NCBI RefSeq assembly: GCF_018613315.1
Contig: NZ_JAGGQL010000006.1
Span: 37,345 to 101,344 of the forward strand
Length of the DNA: 64,000 nucleotides
From: Bacillus sp. ISL-37
GTDB lineage: Bacteria > Bacillota > Bacilli > Bacillales > Cytobacillaceae
Direction: 5' to 3'
The translations under genes and the position numbers were made by a program. The notes under the pieces are model-generated. The model was not told the origin of the DNA. It ran no database searches and saw nothing but the letters and a program-made list of their open reading frames with translations. Below, one piece after another: positions 18,298 to 33,558 of this stretch; within the stretch, counting starts at the first letter, position 1, and each line of letters starts with the position of its first letter.

Positions 18298-19686
18298 CTA
18301 CACCTCCACATCATACGGTTCATAGTCTTTTCTTAACGGGTGGCCGACCCAGTCTTCACCAAGCATGATGCGATGGAGGTTTGGATGGCCTTCGAATTTG
18401 ATGCCAAGCAAGTCATACGTTTCACACTCTGGCCAATCAGCTCCTGCCCATAGTGGCTGGACGGACTGAGTAACAGGCTGATCGCGGTCAAGCTTGACCT
18501 TTAACGCAACTGACTGTCTGTTTTTGTATGAGTACAAGTGAACATACACTTCCATATGTGTCTGGAAATCCGTGCCGTGAAGCTCTGAAAGGTAATCAAA
18601 ACCTAATCGTTCGTTGTACTTAAGGAATTCAGCCAGTCGGTAATAAGATTCTTTCTTCGCGACAAGCGTTGGGACATCTTTTGAAAGAGGGTTAATATAG
18701 AAATCTTCCAAAATATCATCACCAAGGTTGTCTGTAACCGCTTTTACATATTTATCTAAGTAAGGCTGGTTTGGAGACGGTTTTTTCTCTTCAACAGGCT
18801 CTGCTGCTCCTGCTTTTGCGCCAGCTGCCGATTTAGCTTTCGCTGCAGCGGATGCTTTTGCCTTCGCTGCGGCAATCGCTTTCGCTTTCTCGTCGTCTGC
18901 TGAGCCTCCGCCGGCTGCGGCTTTGGCTTTCGCTGCTGCTGCCGCCTTAGCTTTTGCTACGGCTGCGGCTTTCTTTTTCGCAAGATCATCATCGTCCGTT
19001 GAAGCGTCTGCTCCTCCGTCTGCCTCCTGGGCTTTCCTTTTTGCTGCCGCTGCTGCCTTTGCCTTCGCTACGGCCGCGGCTTTCTTTTTCGCAAGGTCAT
19101 CGTCGTCGCCTGCAGGAGCATCTGCTTCTCCGCCTGCTTCTGCCTTTGCTTTCCTTTTCGCTGCCGCGGCTGCCTTTGCTTTCTCTACGGCTGCGGCTTT
19201 CTTTTTCGCAAGATCATCATCGTCGCCCGCTGAAGCTTCAGTGGCTGCTGGAGTTTCCACTTCAGCGTTTTCCTCCACCTGGCCAGTTGCCTTCATTTTT
19301 GCAAGAGCGGCGGCTTTCGCCTTTGCTGCTGCAGCAGCTTTTTTCTTAGCTAATTCAGCGTCTTGACCTTCTACCGGAGCCGATACTTCTTCTTTGGCTT
19401 CTGATGCTTCATCTGACTGAGCGTTCGCTTTCATTTTCGCCAGTGCAGCTGCTTTTGCCTTCGCTGCTGCGGCGGCTTTCTTTTTAGCGAGTTCAGCATC
19501 GTCACCTGCTGGTGCTTCTGCTTTTGCCTCTGTTTCCTTCACTTCAGGTTCTGCGACTTGGTCGGCAACCTCTTTCGGGTCGTTTCCTTCCCCTGCTTGT
19601 TTAGCTGCCTGACGCTGCTTCGCAAGCTCTTTTGCTTTTTGGGCTGCTTCTCTCTTTATCTGCTCTAAATCCTTTTCCCCGCTCAT
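18298..19686 (-). CDS. nuoC: NADH-quinone oxidoreductase subunit C with long Ala/Lys/Glu repeat N-terminus
   Basis: The last 155 residues (about 308-462) are a normal NuoC (30-kDa) domain, including the signature [16 protein letters not shown] and the HPLRKDYE end. The first 307 residues are extra: an AKEL-rich start, then six imperfect repeats beginning near 64, 109, 157, 197, 233 and 266. Each opens with an acidic DD(D/E) followed by LAKKKAAA and an [10 protein letters not shown] run, then an acidic/Gly linker. The last unit lacks the LAKKK part. Such sequence should form long charged alpha-helix or stay disordered; I see no known domain. AAGGTGA precedes the ATG. The repeats are in frame with the NuoC domain and no stop intervenes, so the fusion is real in this sequence. 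Its role (assembly, membrane or partner binding) is unknown. Confidence 0.93.
   Translation of the reverse strand: MSGEKDLEQIKREAAQKAKELAKQRQAAKQAGEGNDPKEVADQVAEPEVKETEAKAEAPAGDDAELAKKKAAAAAKAKAAALAKMKANAQSDEASEAKEEVSAPVEGQDAELAKKKAAAAAKAKAAALAKMKATGQVEENAEVETPAATEASAGDDDDLAKKKAAAVEKAKAAAAAKRKAKAEAGGEADAPAGDDDDLAKKKAAAVAKAKAAAAAKRKAQEADGGADASTDDDDLAKKKAAAVAKAKAAAAAKAKAAAGGGSADDEKAKAIAAAKAKASAAAKAKSAAGAKAGAAEPVEEKKPSPNQPYLDKYVKAVTDNLGDDILEDFYINPLSKDVPTLVAKKESYYRLAEFLKYNERLGFDYLSELHGTDFQTHMEVYVHLYSYKNRQSVALKVKLDRDQPVTQSVQPLWAGADWPECETYDLLGIKFEGHPNLHRIMLGEDWVGHPLRKDYEPYDVEV
18790..19500 (-). repeat. In-frame tandem repeats of about 100-145 bp inside nuoC
   Basis: Six degenerate DNA repeats encode the Asp-rich/[16 protein letters not shown] units of NuoC. 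Unit spacing shortens from 45-48 to 33-40 codons towards the NuoC domain. Repeats 3 to 5 are the most alike, which suggests recent expansion by unequal exchange or slippage. Confidence 0.85.
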
Positions 19687-19689
19687 CGG

Positions 19690-20202
19690 TTAGATCACCT
19701 TCTTCCCGGTTTTCGCCTCATAACGGATTTTCTCTTTCAATTTATTAATCCCGTAAATCAATGCTGCTGGATTCGGCGGGCAACCCGGTATGTAAACATC
19801 GACCGGCACAATCTGATCGACACCTTTTACAACTGAGTATGATTTTACATATGGACCGCCTGCTGTCGCGCATGATCCCATCGCGATTACCCACTTTGGT
19901 TCTGCCAGCTGATCGTACAGCCTGCGGACAGTCGGAGCCATTTTCTTCGTTACAGTACCTGAAACAATCATGACATCAGACTGACGAGGTGAGTTCCGGT
20001 AGAACGTTCCAAAACGGTCAAGGTCATAGTGAGCCGAACTGGACGCCATCATTTCGATCGCGCAGCACGCAAGACCGAAAGTCATTGGCCACATCGAGTT
20101 GCTTCTGGCCCATCCCTTTACCTGCTCAAGAGATGTCACAAATACATTTCTTTGGAGTTCTGCAGCTTCTGCTGGTGATAAATCATCCAATTTTAAATCC
20201 AT
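19690..20202 (-). CDS. nuoB: NADH-quinone oxidoreductase subunit B
   Basis: Holds cluster N2, the last [4Fe-4S] centre before quinone. The ATG at 20202 (MDLKLDD) is chosen because AAGGTG is 5 nt upstream; a further ATG at 20223 lies deeper inside nuoA. In the 170-residue product the tandem Cys pair is at 46-47 (ACCAIEMM), with the other ligands in GSCATAGG and PGCPPNP. It overlaps the nuoA stop by 10 bp. Confidence 0.95.
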   Translation of the reverse strand: MDLKLDDLSPAEAAELQRNVFVTSLEQVKGWARSNSMWPMTFGLACCAIEMMASSSAHYDLDRFGTFYRNSPRQSDVMIVSGTVTKKMAPTVRRLYDQLAEPKWVIAMGSCATAGGPYVKSYSVVKGVDQIVPVDVYIPGCPPNPAALIYGINKLKEKIRYEAKTGKKVI

Positions 20203-20570
20203 TTTAGCACCTTCTTTTTCCATGCGTAGATGAGTCCGATCAGAAGCATTACGACGAAAATCAGCATCTCGATCAATGCGAAGATTCCCAGCTTCTCATA
20301 GGCGACAGCCCATGGATACAAAAACGCTGTTTCTACATCAAAAATAACGAACATAAGAGCAAAAACATAATAACGGACATTAAACTGGACCCGCGCATCG
20401 CTGAACGGTTCCATCCCGCTCTCGTAGGTGGTATATTTCCTCTCGTCCTGCTTGTATTTCGGCCTCAAAAGCTTAGCCGCAAACAAGGCTACGATCGGAA
20501 GCAATACCCCGAGACATAGGAACACAAAGACTATCAAATAGTTATTTTGATATAGATTCAACTGCTCCAT
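20193..20570 (-). CDS. nuoA: NADH-quinone oxidoreductase subunit A
   Basis: A 125-residue three-helix subunit of the quinone-proximal membrane arm. The ATG at 20570 is 7 nt from GGAGG; an ATG two codons upstream overlaps that site. It shows [24 protein letters not shown], the conserved loop after helix 1, and [14 protein letters not shown] (helix-2 Asp/Glu). First gene of the operon, about 50 nt downstream of the predicted transcription start. Confidence 0.95.
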   Translation of the reverse strand: MEQLNLYQNNYLIVFVFLCLGVLLPIVALFAAKLLRPKYKQDERKYTTYESGMEPFSDARVQFNVRYYVFALMFVIFDVETAFLYPWAVAYEKLGIFALIEMLIFVVMLLIGLIYAWKKKVLKWI

Positions 20571-20627
20571 GCCCATCCCTCCAATGTTGTGAAATTTTCA
20601 TACTTTTTAATCTTGTAACCGATAACA

Positions 20628-20656
20628 ATTATACCATTGTTGCAATAGTGTGTCGA
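20628..20656 (-). promoter_or_regulatory. Putative SigA promoter of the nuo operon
   Basis: On the minus strand TCGACA (20656-20651) is followed after 17 bp by TATAAT (20633-20628), with TG one base before the -10 (extended -10). The start would fall near 20621, giving a leader of about 50 nt before nuoA. Confidence 0.75.
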
Positions 20657-21120
20657 CAAGCCTTTGAACAATCTGGCAACCTTCTTCCAAGCCTTTTTCA
20701 ATAGAAAAATAGTTTCTGATTGAGGTCTGGATGTACCGGAGGAAAGAGTCGTCCCCTTCCATACTTAGTTGTATGGAAGGCAATTTATTCTCATTGTTTT
20801 CTCCAGGCTTTTTCTTGCCGTGGCAGCCCACCGATTTGGAGTGTGCAGCCTCCTTGTTTCGGTATCCACTGCTCCTAAAATAAGACAATCGGTTACATTT
20901 TATATTAAATACATTTTGGGGTAAGTTGTCAGTGACGTTTGTCAACATTGTGGCAATCTGTTGGGTGAGAGTGATGTTGAATTGTTTTGGGCGATTTTTT
21001 TGTGATTTTTGCATGAAAATTGTTGATGGAATGTTGAATTCTTCTGATATTACTTAAAAAGTGTGGATAGGATGAGATATTCTTCTGTAAAGCGGAGGGT
21101 GAATTGGCTGGTATTTAGTT
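20657..21120. other. Upstream region of nuo, no supported gene
   Basis: The spacer between the nuo promoter and the repeat array at 21121. It holds a perfect 10-bp inverted repeat CCTTCCATAC/GTATGGAAGG (20755-20780, 6-nt loop) with no T-run, about 130 bp upstream of the predicted start; it could be a regulator site or a structured relic. A 135-codon minus-strand frame (20607-21014) has no good ribosome binding site, overlaps the nuo promoter and resembles no family I know, so I do not call it. Confidence 0.4.
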
Positions 21121-21232
21121 TTATTGGCGGTTTTCACAATTTTATTGGCGATAATTTCGATTTATTGGCGAAAAAAAATTTTGTATTGGCGAAAATTAGA
21201 TTTTATTGGCGATTTTCACTACTTTATTGGCG
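21121..21232. repeat. Phased short-repeat array, core TTATTGGCG (CGCCAATAA), 20-21-bp period
   Basis: The core TTATTGGCG (GTATTGGCG once) starts at 21121, 21142, 21162, 21183, 21203 and 21224; spacings are 21, 20, 21, 20 and 21 bp. Read in the direction of the upstream atp operon, the unit is TTCGCCAATAAAA. It lies about 70 bp beyond the atp terminator. Confidence 0.85.
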
Positions 21233-21296
21233 AAACGGAAGCTGCCCCCAGAATTTCAAATAATTTGGTAGCGGATTCGCCGCCTCACTCTCCATA

Positions 21297-21329
21297 ATAA
21301 AAACACCCTCCGGCGTCCCGGAGGGTGTT
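21297..21329 (-). terminator. Intrinsic terminator of the atp operon
   Basis: A 12-bp perfect stem AACACCCTCCGG/CCGGAGGGTGTT with a 4-nt loop (21302-21329) is followed on the minus strand by TTTTTATTAT. It lies 17 nt beyond the atpC stop. Confidence 0.95.
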
Positions 21330-21345
21330 GATCGTATCATTAAAA

Positions 21346-21756
<411 letters not shown>

Positions 21757-21775
21757 TTACCCTCCTGGTCCGTTA

Positions 21776-23263
<1,488 letters not shown>

Positions 23264-23275
23264 TTATTGGAAAAA

Positions 23276-24169
<894 letters not shown>

Positions 24170-24253
24170 TTAGTCCAAGGTCAGGCAGGACCAGCTAATG
24201 GCTGGCACTGCTCCTCATCAAGCTTCAGCGATCAAGCGCTTCCGCTAATTAAA

Positions 24254-25777
<1,524 letters not shown>

Positions 25778-25786
25778 CTACGAATC

Positions 25787-27325
<1,539 letters not shown>

Positions 27326-27381
27326 TTAATGTATGAAAAAATGTTTTTTTGAGTTTTGTCCATTAAATGAACAGGTATATA

Positions 27382-28095
<714 letters not shown>

Positions 28096-28115
28096 TTATT
28101 CACCTCTCTTCCCCG

Positions 28116-28487
28116 CTATTTACGTGATTGAAAAGACTGGACAAAAAAATCTATCATAATGACAATGTAAGCTGTCATTAATCCCAAAACCGTAAATACA
28201 AGGTCAATGCGATCGGGGTATTCCATTGCAACGATCACAGCAAGCGCTCCGGTAGCAAGCCTCGACAACGAGCCGAGCGAGCGCACCTTCTTCCCCTGTA
28301 CAACCGAATCACCGAAGTTGTTCATTTTCCTCGCAAGCAGCCATAAATTAAAAAGGCTCAGGCTTGTACCAAAGATCAACCCGGCAAAAACAGATTGATA
28401 GCTTGTAAAGCCGTACCCGAGTACGTATAAAGACAACAGGGTGAATATGTATTTGCGCTGGCGGATAAACAAGTCCTGAATTTCCAT
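28116..28487 (-). CDS. atpI: ATP synthase subunit I (Fo assembly/accessory)
   Basis: A 123-residue, four-helix membrane protein in the standard atpI position. AtpI proteins assist c-ring assembly and, in some bacilli, magnesium uptake. It lies 23 bp before atpB and directly after atpZ. Confidence 0.85.
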   Translation of the reverse strand: MEIQDLFIRQRKYIFTLLSLYVLGYGFTSYQSVFAGLIFGTSLSLFNLWLLARKMNNFGDSVVQGKKVRSLGSLSRLATGALAVIVAMEYPDRIDLVFTVLGLMTAYIVIMIDFFVQSFQSRK

Positions 28488-28493
28488 AGATGG

Positions 28494-28715
28494 CTAGTCT
28501 CCCGAAAAGAAGTGTTGGATGAGGCGGAGCATGGCATAAACACCTGCCGCCAATCCGATCAGCAATCCGAATATTAAGAAAAGTGGCTCTGTACCAAGAC
28601 TTTGGTCCAGCCATCTTCCGGAAAAAATGCCAATTAAAATGGAGCCTACCAATTGAGATAGTATAGCGGACATGAGTGCCATCGCTTGAAAAGGGTGGCG
28701 GTTGTTTCGGCGCAT
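28494..28715 (-). CDS. atpZ: AtpZ/AtpI family protein
   Basis: A 73-residue two-helix protein of the AtpZ type, with the conserved GRWLDQSLGTEPLFLIFGLLIG hairpin. It precedes atpI. In Bacillus pseudofirmus AtpZ and AtpI were described as cooperating in magnesium acquisition. GAGG lies about 11 nt before the ATG. First gene of the atp operon. Confidence 0.8.
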   Translation of the reverse strand: MRRNNRHPFQAMALMSAILSQLVGSILIGIFSGRWLDQSLGTEPLFLIFGLLIGLAAGVYAMLRLIQHFFSGD

Positions 28716-28845
28716 AAAAAACGCATCCTCACTTTTGAGAATGGGAGCTTCAGGGGGTGAAAAATCATTTTCCGAAAAAACAATATTTTCACAAAAAAAG
28801 CTTGCATATCAACATTGAAAACCTTATCATTTTATGCCCTTTGTA

Positions 28846-28874
28846 AGCATACAATAGGCTATTGTCAATGTCAA
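28846..28874 (-). promoter_or_regulatory. SigA-type promoter of the atp operon
   Basis: On the minus strand TTGACA (28874-28869), 17 bp, TATGCT (28851-28846). A second TTGACA directly abuts the first (28868-28863) but sits too close to the -10. The leader before atpZ is about 125 nt. Confidence 0.8.
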
Positions 28875-29052
28875 TCCATAGCGGTGAAAAAATTCACAAA
28901 GTTTTCACTTAAAATATATACCAATAACCCTATGCTAGTATTATATTATAAAAGCTTATTTTTGCCTTAATTTTCTCAGTGTTTTTTTCCATTAATGCCT
29001 TTTTGAGGTGTGACAGGGATACTGGGAGAAAACAAATAGTTTAATGCAAATA

Positions 29053-29094
29053 ATATAGGGCCGGAAAGGAATTACCTTTCTCCGGCCCTTATAT
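29053..29094 (-). terminator. Terminator hairpin that overlaps the 3' end of the S8 protease gene
   Basis: AGGGCCGGA/TCCGGCCCT (29057-29089), with a further AAAGG/CCTTT inner pairing. The protease stop codon (29072-29074) lies in the loop and the last codons form one arm. The T-run is poor on the minus strand and better on the plus strand. Confidence 0.65.
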
Positions 29095-31348
29095 TTTTAC
29101 CTATAAAAATCATCGCGTCTATCGTGCTCTCTCGCCCTTTTTTCTTTGCGAATACCTTGGCAAGGTAAAGTCCTTCTTCTGGCAACTTTTCCAGAGGTAT
29201 TTCTTTTCCTACCATCCCCTTTTCCAGCTTTCTTCCCCAATCAAGGAATCCGACGAAGCGGTATTGATCCGGATCAAAAAGTGCGATGCCAAATTCGTCT
29301 GCTCCTCCCGGCAAATAGACTTCATAGCGATAAGCCTTACCGTTATCTGCCGGCGCGAAGTCGAAGCCCATCACCCGCGGGTAATCCGGTTCTTCCAGAA
29401 CATACAAGTATGGAATCCTTATCTTGTTTTTCCCATCATCCATAACGAGGCTGCCATCATGGATTTTATCTTTTATCAAATCCGGAGTGGCTTTCATCGC
29501 TAGCTCCAAGTTTTTCGTTTCATTCGGTTTCAGCGAAAAGCTCATTGGAAGCTCCCATTCTATTCCCTGTTCTTTTTTTGGAATAGAAAATGAATAAGTT
29601 TTAGTGGCTGAACCTGTATTTTTGACTGTAAGCTTCGCACTATGACGATGCATATTATCGGCAAGCTGGAATTTACCGAATTGAAGCGACCCTGGAATGA
29701 CTAGGCTCTCCGTATTGATCGCTGCCTCCAGCTGGATCCTTCCTGCTCCCTGCTCGAATGTCCGATACCTCTTGCCGTCACGGTCGCTAATATCCTTGGC
29801 TGTGTTCATGATTGCCGCCTTGATTTCAGCTGGGGTCCAGTCTGTATGGGCCTGCTTGATCAAGGCTGCCGCTCCTGCAATATGGGGCGCTGCCATACTC
29901 GTTCCCTGCAGCGGGAGGTAGCCTCCTGGAATTGTACTGTTGATCGCAACGCCGGGAGCGACGATGTCCGGCTTGATTTCCCATGTGACAGTCACCGGCC
30001 CGCGGGAGCTGAAGTCAGCAAGTATATCTCTTTCTTCTATTAAATTCATACGGATCAGCATCGTGTTTTTATCGAGATGTTTTTTTAGCGCTAATCCTGC
30101 TTCTTTACTGATCGCGGCCACCGGGATTGGCAGGTTCTCTTCAAGGTTTCCAAAGAATGTTCCCTTTGTGTTGTTATAGATAATCACTCCGATCGCGTCA
30201 GCTTCAAGTGCATTCTTCGCTTTTTCGGTAAAAGTAAGCTTACCCCGTTCGACAAGGACAAGCTTATCCCTTACACCCTTCAACTCCTCTTTCGTGCCCA
30301 GTCCTGCAAATACAAGCTTTTCACTTTGAGTAATGTTCCAATTGTCCGAACCCTGTAAAAGTTCTAGCCGTATTTCTTTAGATAGTCCTGGGGCGTTGAG
30401 ATACGGCACCTGCATTGGAGGTGTTGACGCACCTACTGAAATGGCTTTTGAAGCCGTACCCGGTGAGCCCACAGTCCAGCGATTAGGACCCGAATTCCCG
30501 GATGAAGTTACGGCGACGATTCCTTCATCGACCGCCTTATTGAGCGCCAGGCTGATAGGAAGATCCGGACCATTGACATCATTTCCGAGCGAAAGATTCA
30601 GGATGTCCACCTTATCCTTTATCGCTTCATCAATGGCAGCTATAACCTGCTCTGTCGTTCCGCTGCCACCTGGACCCAGCGCCCGGTAGGCAACAATTTT
30701 TGCATCGGGAGCCATCCCTCTCATTCTTCCGTTTGCCGCGATAACACCTGCCACATGCGTTCCGTGAAGGGTACTTCTAAAGCCAGCACCCTTCGTTTCC
30801 ATCGGATCATCATCGCCATCAACCAGGTCATGCCCCCTGGAAAAACTTCTCCGCAAGTCAGGATGCTCATAATCGATCCCCGTGTCGATTACCCCGATTG
30901 TCACACCCTTCCCCGTTAGACGATTGCCTTTTTCATCAAGAAGCCCGCGGACTGCTTCCGTTCCAATCAATTCAAAATTATCGATAAAGCTCGAGCTCGA
31001 TTTATAGCGGTTTGGCAGATGGGCTGAGTTCTCAACCTTGTACGTATTTACTTCGGATAAAAATTGGATGTCATTAGATTTTTCAAGCTGTTGAAGCTCA
31101 GAGATAGGTCCCTTAACGGAATATCCATTGACCGCATGCGTGAAAATGCGGCGGAGCTTTATGTTCTTTAGGTTTTTCAGCTGATTTTTGATTTGCTGTT
31201 CTTCCACCGGCTGCTCCGTCAGCACGATCGCAACTTTTTCAGTCTGGGGATCTTCTTGAGGAATCGGCGGGAGCTCCAGTTTTTGCGGTTCGAATGCAGT
31301 GAGGATCGCTATTGATAGAAGAATTAAGAAAAAATTACGCTTTTTCAT
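29072..31348 (-). CDS. S8 (subtilisin-like) serine peptidase with inhibitor I9 and PA domains
   Basis: A secreted protease of 758 residues. Signal peptide (1-19), I9 propeptide (about 38-105), peptidase domain interrupted by a PA insert (about 330-430), and a C-terminal beta-rich region. The catalytic triad is visible as Asp155 (GVIDTG), His195 (HGTHVAG) and Ser484 (GTSMAAPH), with oxyanion Asn285 (SSGNSGP). The architecture resembles Vpr of B. subtilis. AAGGGAGGG precedes the ATG. Its place between atp and mnaA is not the B. subtilis order, so it was inserted or retained here differently. The substrate is unknown. Confidence 0.93.
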   Translation of the reverse strand: MKKRNFFLILLSIAILTAFEPQKLELPPIPQEDPQTEKVAIVLTEQPVEEQQIKNQLKNLKNIKLRRIFTHAVNGYSVKGPISELQQLEKSNDIQFLSEVNTYKVENSAHLPNRYKSSSSFIDNFELIGTEAVRGLLDEKGNRLTGKGVTIGVIDTGIDYEHPDLRRSFSRGHDLVDGDDDPMETKGAGFRSTLHGTHVAGVIAANGRMRGMAPDAKIVAYRALGPGGSGTTEQVIAAIDEAIKDKVDILNLSLGNDVNGPDLPISLALNKAVDEGIVAVTSSGNSGPNRWTVGSPGTASKAISVGASTPPMQVPYLNAPGLSKEIRLELLQGSDNWNITQSEKLVFAGLGTKEELKGVRDKLVLVERGKLTFTEKAKNALEADAIGVIIYNNTKGTFFGNLEENLPIPVAAISKEAGLALKKHLDKNTMLIRMNLIEERDILADFSSRGPVTVTWEIKPDIVAPGVAINSTIPGGYLPLQGTSMAAPHIAGAAALIKQAHTDWTPAEIKAAIMNTAKDISDRDGKRYRTFEQGAGRIQLEAAINTESLVIPGSLQFGKFQLADNMHRHSAKLTVKNTGSATKTYSFSIPKKEQGIEWELPMSFSLKPNETKNLELAMKATPDLIKDKIHDGSLVMDDGKNKIRIPYLYVLEEPDYPRVMGFDFAPADNGKAYRYEVYLPGGADEFGIALFDPDQYRFVGFLDWGRKLEKGMVGKEIPLEKLPEEGLYLAKVFAKKKGRESTIDAMIFIGKNIRAGER

Positions 31349-31415
31349 GAAAAATAGTCCCTCCCTTTTTAACTTAGCGTCTCATTTAAGGGAGTTTTGT
31401 ATTCAGATTACCTTT

Positions 31416-31509
31416 ATTCCGCGAAAAGGCTGAGCAATCCCGCGGAAAAAGTGTTGAATTCCGCGAAAAGGTTCCATAATTCCGCGAAATCATGCCTTAA
31501 TTCCGCGAA
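31416..31509. repeat. Phased short-repeat array, core ATTCCGCGAA, exact 21-bp period
   Basis: ATTCCGCGAA (one unit ATCCCGCGGA) starts at 31416, 31437, 31458, 31479 and 31500, each exactly 21 bp apart. In the mnaA direction it reads TTTCGCGGAATT. It lies about 33 bp beyond the mnaA terminator and upstream of the S8 protease gene. Confidence 0.9.
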
Positions 31510-31532
31510 CTAGAATCATTCTAATCCCATAA

Positions 31533-31565
31533 CGAAAAAAAGCACCTCTATTTTAAGAGGTGCAC
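31533..31565 (-). terminator. Intrinsic terminator of mnaA
   Basis: An 8-bp perfect stem GCACCTCT/AGAGGTGC (31542-31563) is followed on the minus strand by a seven-T run. Confidence 0.92.
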
Positions 31566-31594
31566 CAGTAACCCTATTTTATCCAGAAAGGTTC

Positions 31595-32737
31595 TTACTT
31601 GTATTGTTCAGGACGATTTTCTGTGCGCTTGAAGTAATAACGAATGGCTTCACAAATGCGTTCTGATGCGCGGCCATCTCCATATGGATTCGATGCTTTG
31701 GCCATTCTTTCATATGCAACGCGGTCTGTCAGCAATTCTGTTGCCATTTCAAAAATAGGCTGCTCTTCGTTTCCTGCAAGCTTCAGTGTTCCTGCTTCGA
31801 TACCTTCTGGACGCTCTGTTGTGTCGCGCAGAACCAGTACAGGCACACCTAATGACGGTGCTTCTTCCTGCACGCCGCCTGAATCAGTCAGGATAAGATG
31901 CGCGCGTGAAGCGAAGTTATGGAAATCAATGACGTCAAGCGGCTCGATCAAATGGATGCGTGGGTCATTGCCCAGCACTTCGTCAGCCAGTTCACGGACC
32001 ACTGGGTTTAAATGAACAGGATAAACAACTTGAACATCACGCTGCTCATCAACGATTCGCTTGATGGCACGGAACATATTGCGCATTGGTTCACCAAGGT
32101 TTTCACGACGATGTGCCGTCATCAAAATCAAGCGGCTATCGCCCAGCTTATCGAGAACTTCATGCTGATAGGTTTCTTTTACCGTCGTCGTCAGTGCATC
32201 GATAGCTGTGTTACCAGTTACGAAGATATTCTCTTCAGCTTTGTTTTCCTGCAGCAAATTAGCCGCTGATTTGGAAGTCGGTGCGAAATGCAAGTCTGCC
32301 ATTACTCCTGTCAGCTGGCGGTTCATTTCCTCAGGGAACGGAGAATATTTATTCCACGTTCTCAATCCTGCCTCGACATGTCCGACAACAATCTGGTTAT
32401 AATACGCCGCAAGGCTTGCTACAAACGTAGTTGTCGTATCACCATGCACAAGGACGATATCCGGCTTGACTTCCTTCATGACTTTGTCCAGACCTTCCAA
32501 TCCTCTTGTCGTTACATCAATCAAAGTTTGGCGATCCTTCATGATGTTGAGGTCATGGTCTGGCGTGATATTGAAAATGTTCAGTACCTGGTCCAGCATT
32601 TGGCGGTGCTGGGCGGTTACCGTTACGATTGATTCAAAGTGTTCAGGGTGTTTCTGTAATTCGAGGACAAGCGGAGCCATTTTAATTGCTTCCGGACGTG
32701 TCCCAAAAATTGTCATTACTTTAATTGGCTGGTTCAA
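31595..32737 (-). CDS. mnaA: UDP-N-acetylglucosamine 2-epimerase (non-hydrolysing)
   Basis: Interconverts UDP-GlcNAc and UDP-ManNAc, supplying ManNAc for teichoic-acid linkage units and other wall polymers. The start is taken as TTG at 32737, 8 nt from AAGGAG; a GTG three codons earlier abuts that site. The protein has 380 residues and opens with the family motif VMTIFGTRPEAIKM; HVEAGLRT, TAHRREN and SGGVQEEAP (catalytic/UDP-binding) follow. It is 13 bp downstream of upp, so likely co-transcribed with it. Confidence 0.94.
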   Translation of the reverse strand: MNQPIKVMTIFGTRPEAIKMAPLVLELQKHPEHFESIVTVTAQHRQMLDQVLNIFNITPDHDLNIMKDRQTLIDVTTRGLEGLDKVMKEVKPDIVLVHGDTTTTFVASLAAYYNQIVVGHVEAGLRTWNKYSPFPEEMNRQLTGVMADLHFAPTSKSAANLLQENKAEENIFVTGNTAIDALTTTVKETYQHEVLDKLGDSRLILMTAHRRENLGEPMRNMFRAIKRIVDEQRDVQVVYPVHLNPVVRELADEVLGNDPRIHLIEPLDVIDFHNFASRAHLILTDSGGVQEEAPSLGVPVLVLRDTTERPEGIEAGTLKLAGNEEQPIFEMATELLTDRVAYERMAKASNPYGDGRASERICEAIRYYFKRTENRPEQYK

Positions 32738-32749
32738 CTCAAACACTCC

Positions 32750-33379
32750 TTATTTTGTCCCGAATAAACGATCTCCTGCGTCTCCTAGTCCAGGTACGAT
32801 GTATCCGTGGTCGTTCAGCTTTTCATCTAGTGCAGCGATGTAAATGTCAACATCAGGATGCGCTTCTTTTACCGTTTCTACCCCTTCAGGAGCTGCAATC
32901 AAACACATGAACTTGATATGCTTTGCGCCGCGCTTTTTTAGAGAGTTGATCGCTTCGACTGCAGATCCGCCTGTCGCAAGCATCGGGTCAACGACAATGA
33001 AATCGCGCTCTTCTACGTCACTTGGAAGTTTTACATAGTATTCAACCGGCATTAATGTTTCTGGATCACGGTATAGTCCGATATGGCCCACCTTCGCTGC
33101 CGGGATCAACTTCAGGATGCCGTCAACCATTCCGATGCCTGCGCGAAGGATCGGGATGATGCCGAGCTTTTTGCCTGAAAGAACTTTTGATTTGGTCTTT
33201 TCGACTGGTGTTTCAATTTCAATTTCCTCAAGCGGCATGTCACGCGTGATTTCGAACGCCATCAGCGTTGCTACTTCATCTACAAGCTCGCGGAACTCCT
33301 TCGTGCCTGTGCTTTTTTCGCGGATATAAGTAAGTTTATGCTGGATCAATGGATGGTCAAATACGTATACTTTTGCCAT
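32750..33379 (-). CDS. upp: Uracil phosphoribosyltransferase
   Basis: Salvages uracil to UMP with PRPP. The ATG at 33379 ([16 protein letters not shown]) has AAAGGAG upstream; the frame extends 13 codons further without support. At 209 residues it is family length. The PRPP-binding loop is [15 protein letters not shown], and the uracil site motif is the C-terminal [13 protein letters not shown]. Confidence 0.97.
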   Translation of the reverse strand: MAKVYVFDHPLIQHKLTYIREKSTGTKEFRELVDEVATLMAFEITRDMPLEEIEIETPVEKTKSKVLSGKKLGIIPILRAGIGMVDGILKLIPAAKVGHIGLYRDPETLMPVEYYVKLPSDVEERDFIVVDPMLATGGSAVEAINSLKKRGAKHIKFMCLIAAPEGVETVKEAHPDVDIYIAALDEKLNDHGYIVPGLGDAGDRLFGTK

Positions 33380-33513
33380 GTGTATCGCTCCTTTTAAAGG
33401 TAAATGAGTTGTGAACACCTGTCTGTTATATGTAAGATCTGTTGAATCACACTTCGTATAATTTTACAGAAAAACACTCATACAAGCAACCGCTACAGTG
33501 TAATGATTTTTCC

Positions 33514-33546
33514 CGGAAAAAGCGGCCCTCATTCATGAAGGGCCGC
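33514..33546 (-). terminator. Intrinsic terminator of glyA
   Basis: A GCGGCCCT/AGGGCCGC stem (33522-33546) with a 9-nt loop is followed on the minus strand by TTTTTCC. The 140-bp spacer to upp holds no gene. Confidence 0.85.
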
Positions 33547-33558
33547 CGGGTAAAAATC

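Noticed and set aside
18923..19366. 147-codon plus-strand Ala/Phe-rich frame opposite nuoC
   Set aside because: An antisense shadow of the Ala/Lys repeats; there is no start signal.
20607..21014. 135-codon minus-strand open frame upstream of nuoA
   Set aside because: No ribosome binding site, overlaps a strong nuo promoter, and the product resembles no family. Treated as non-coding upstream DNA.
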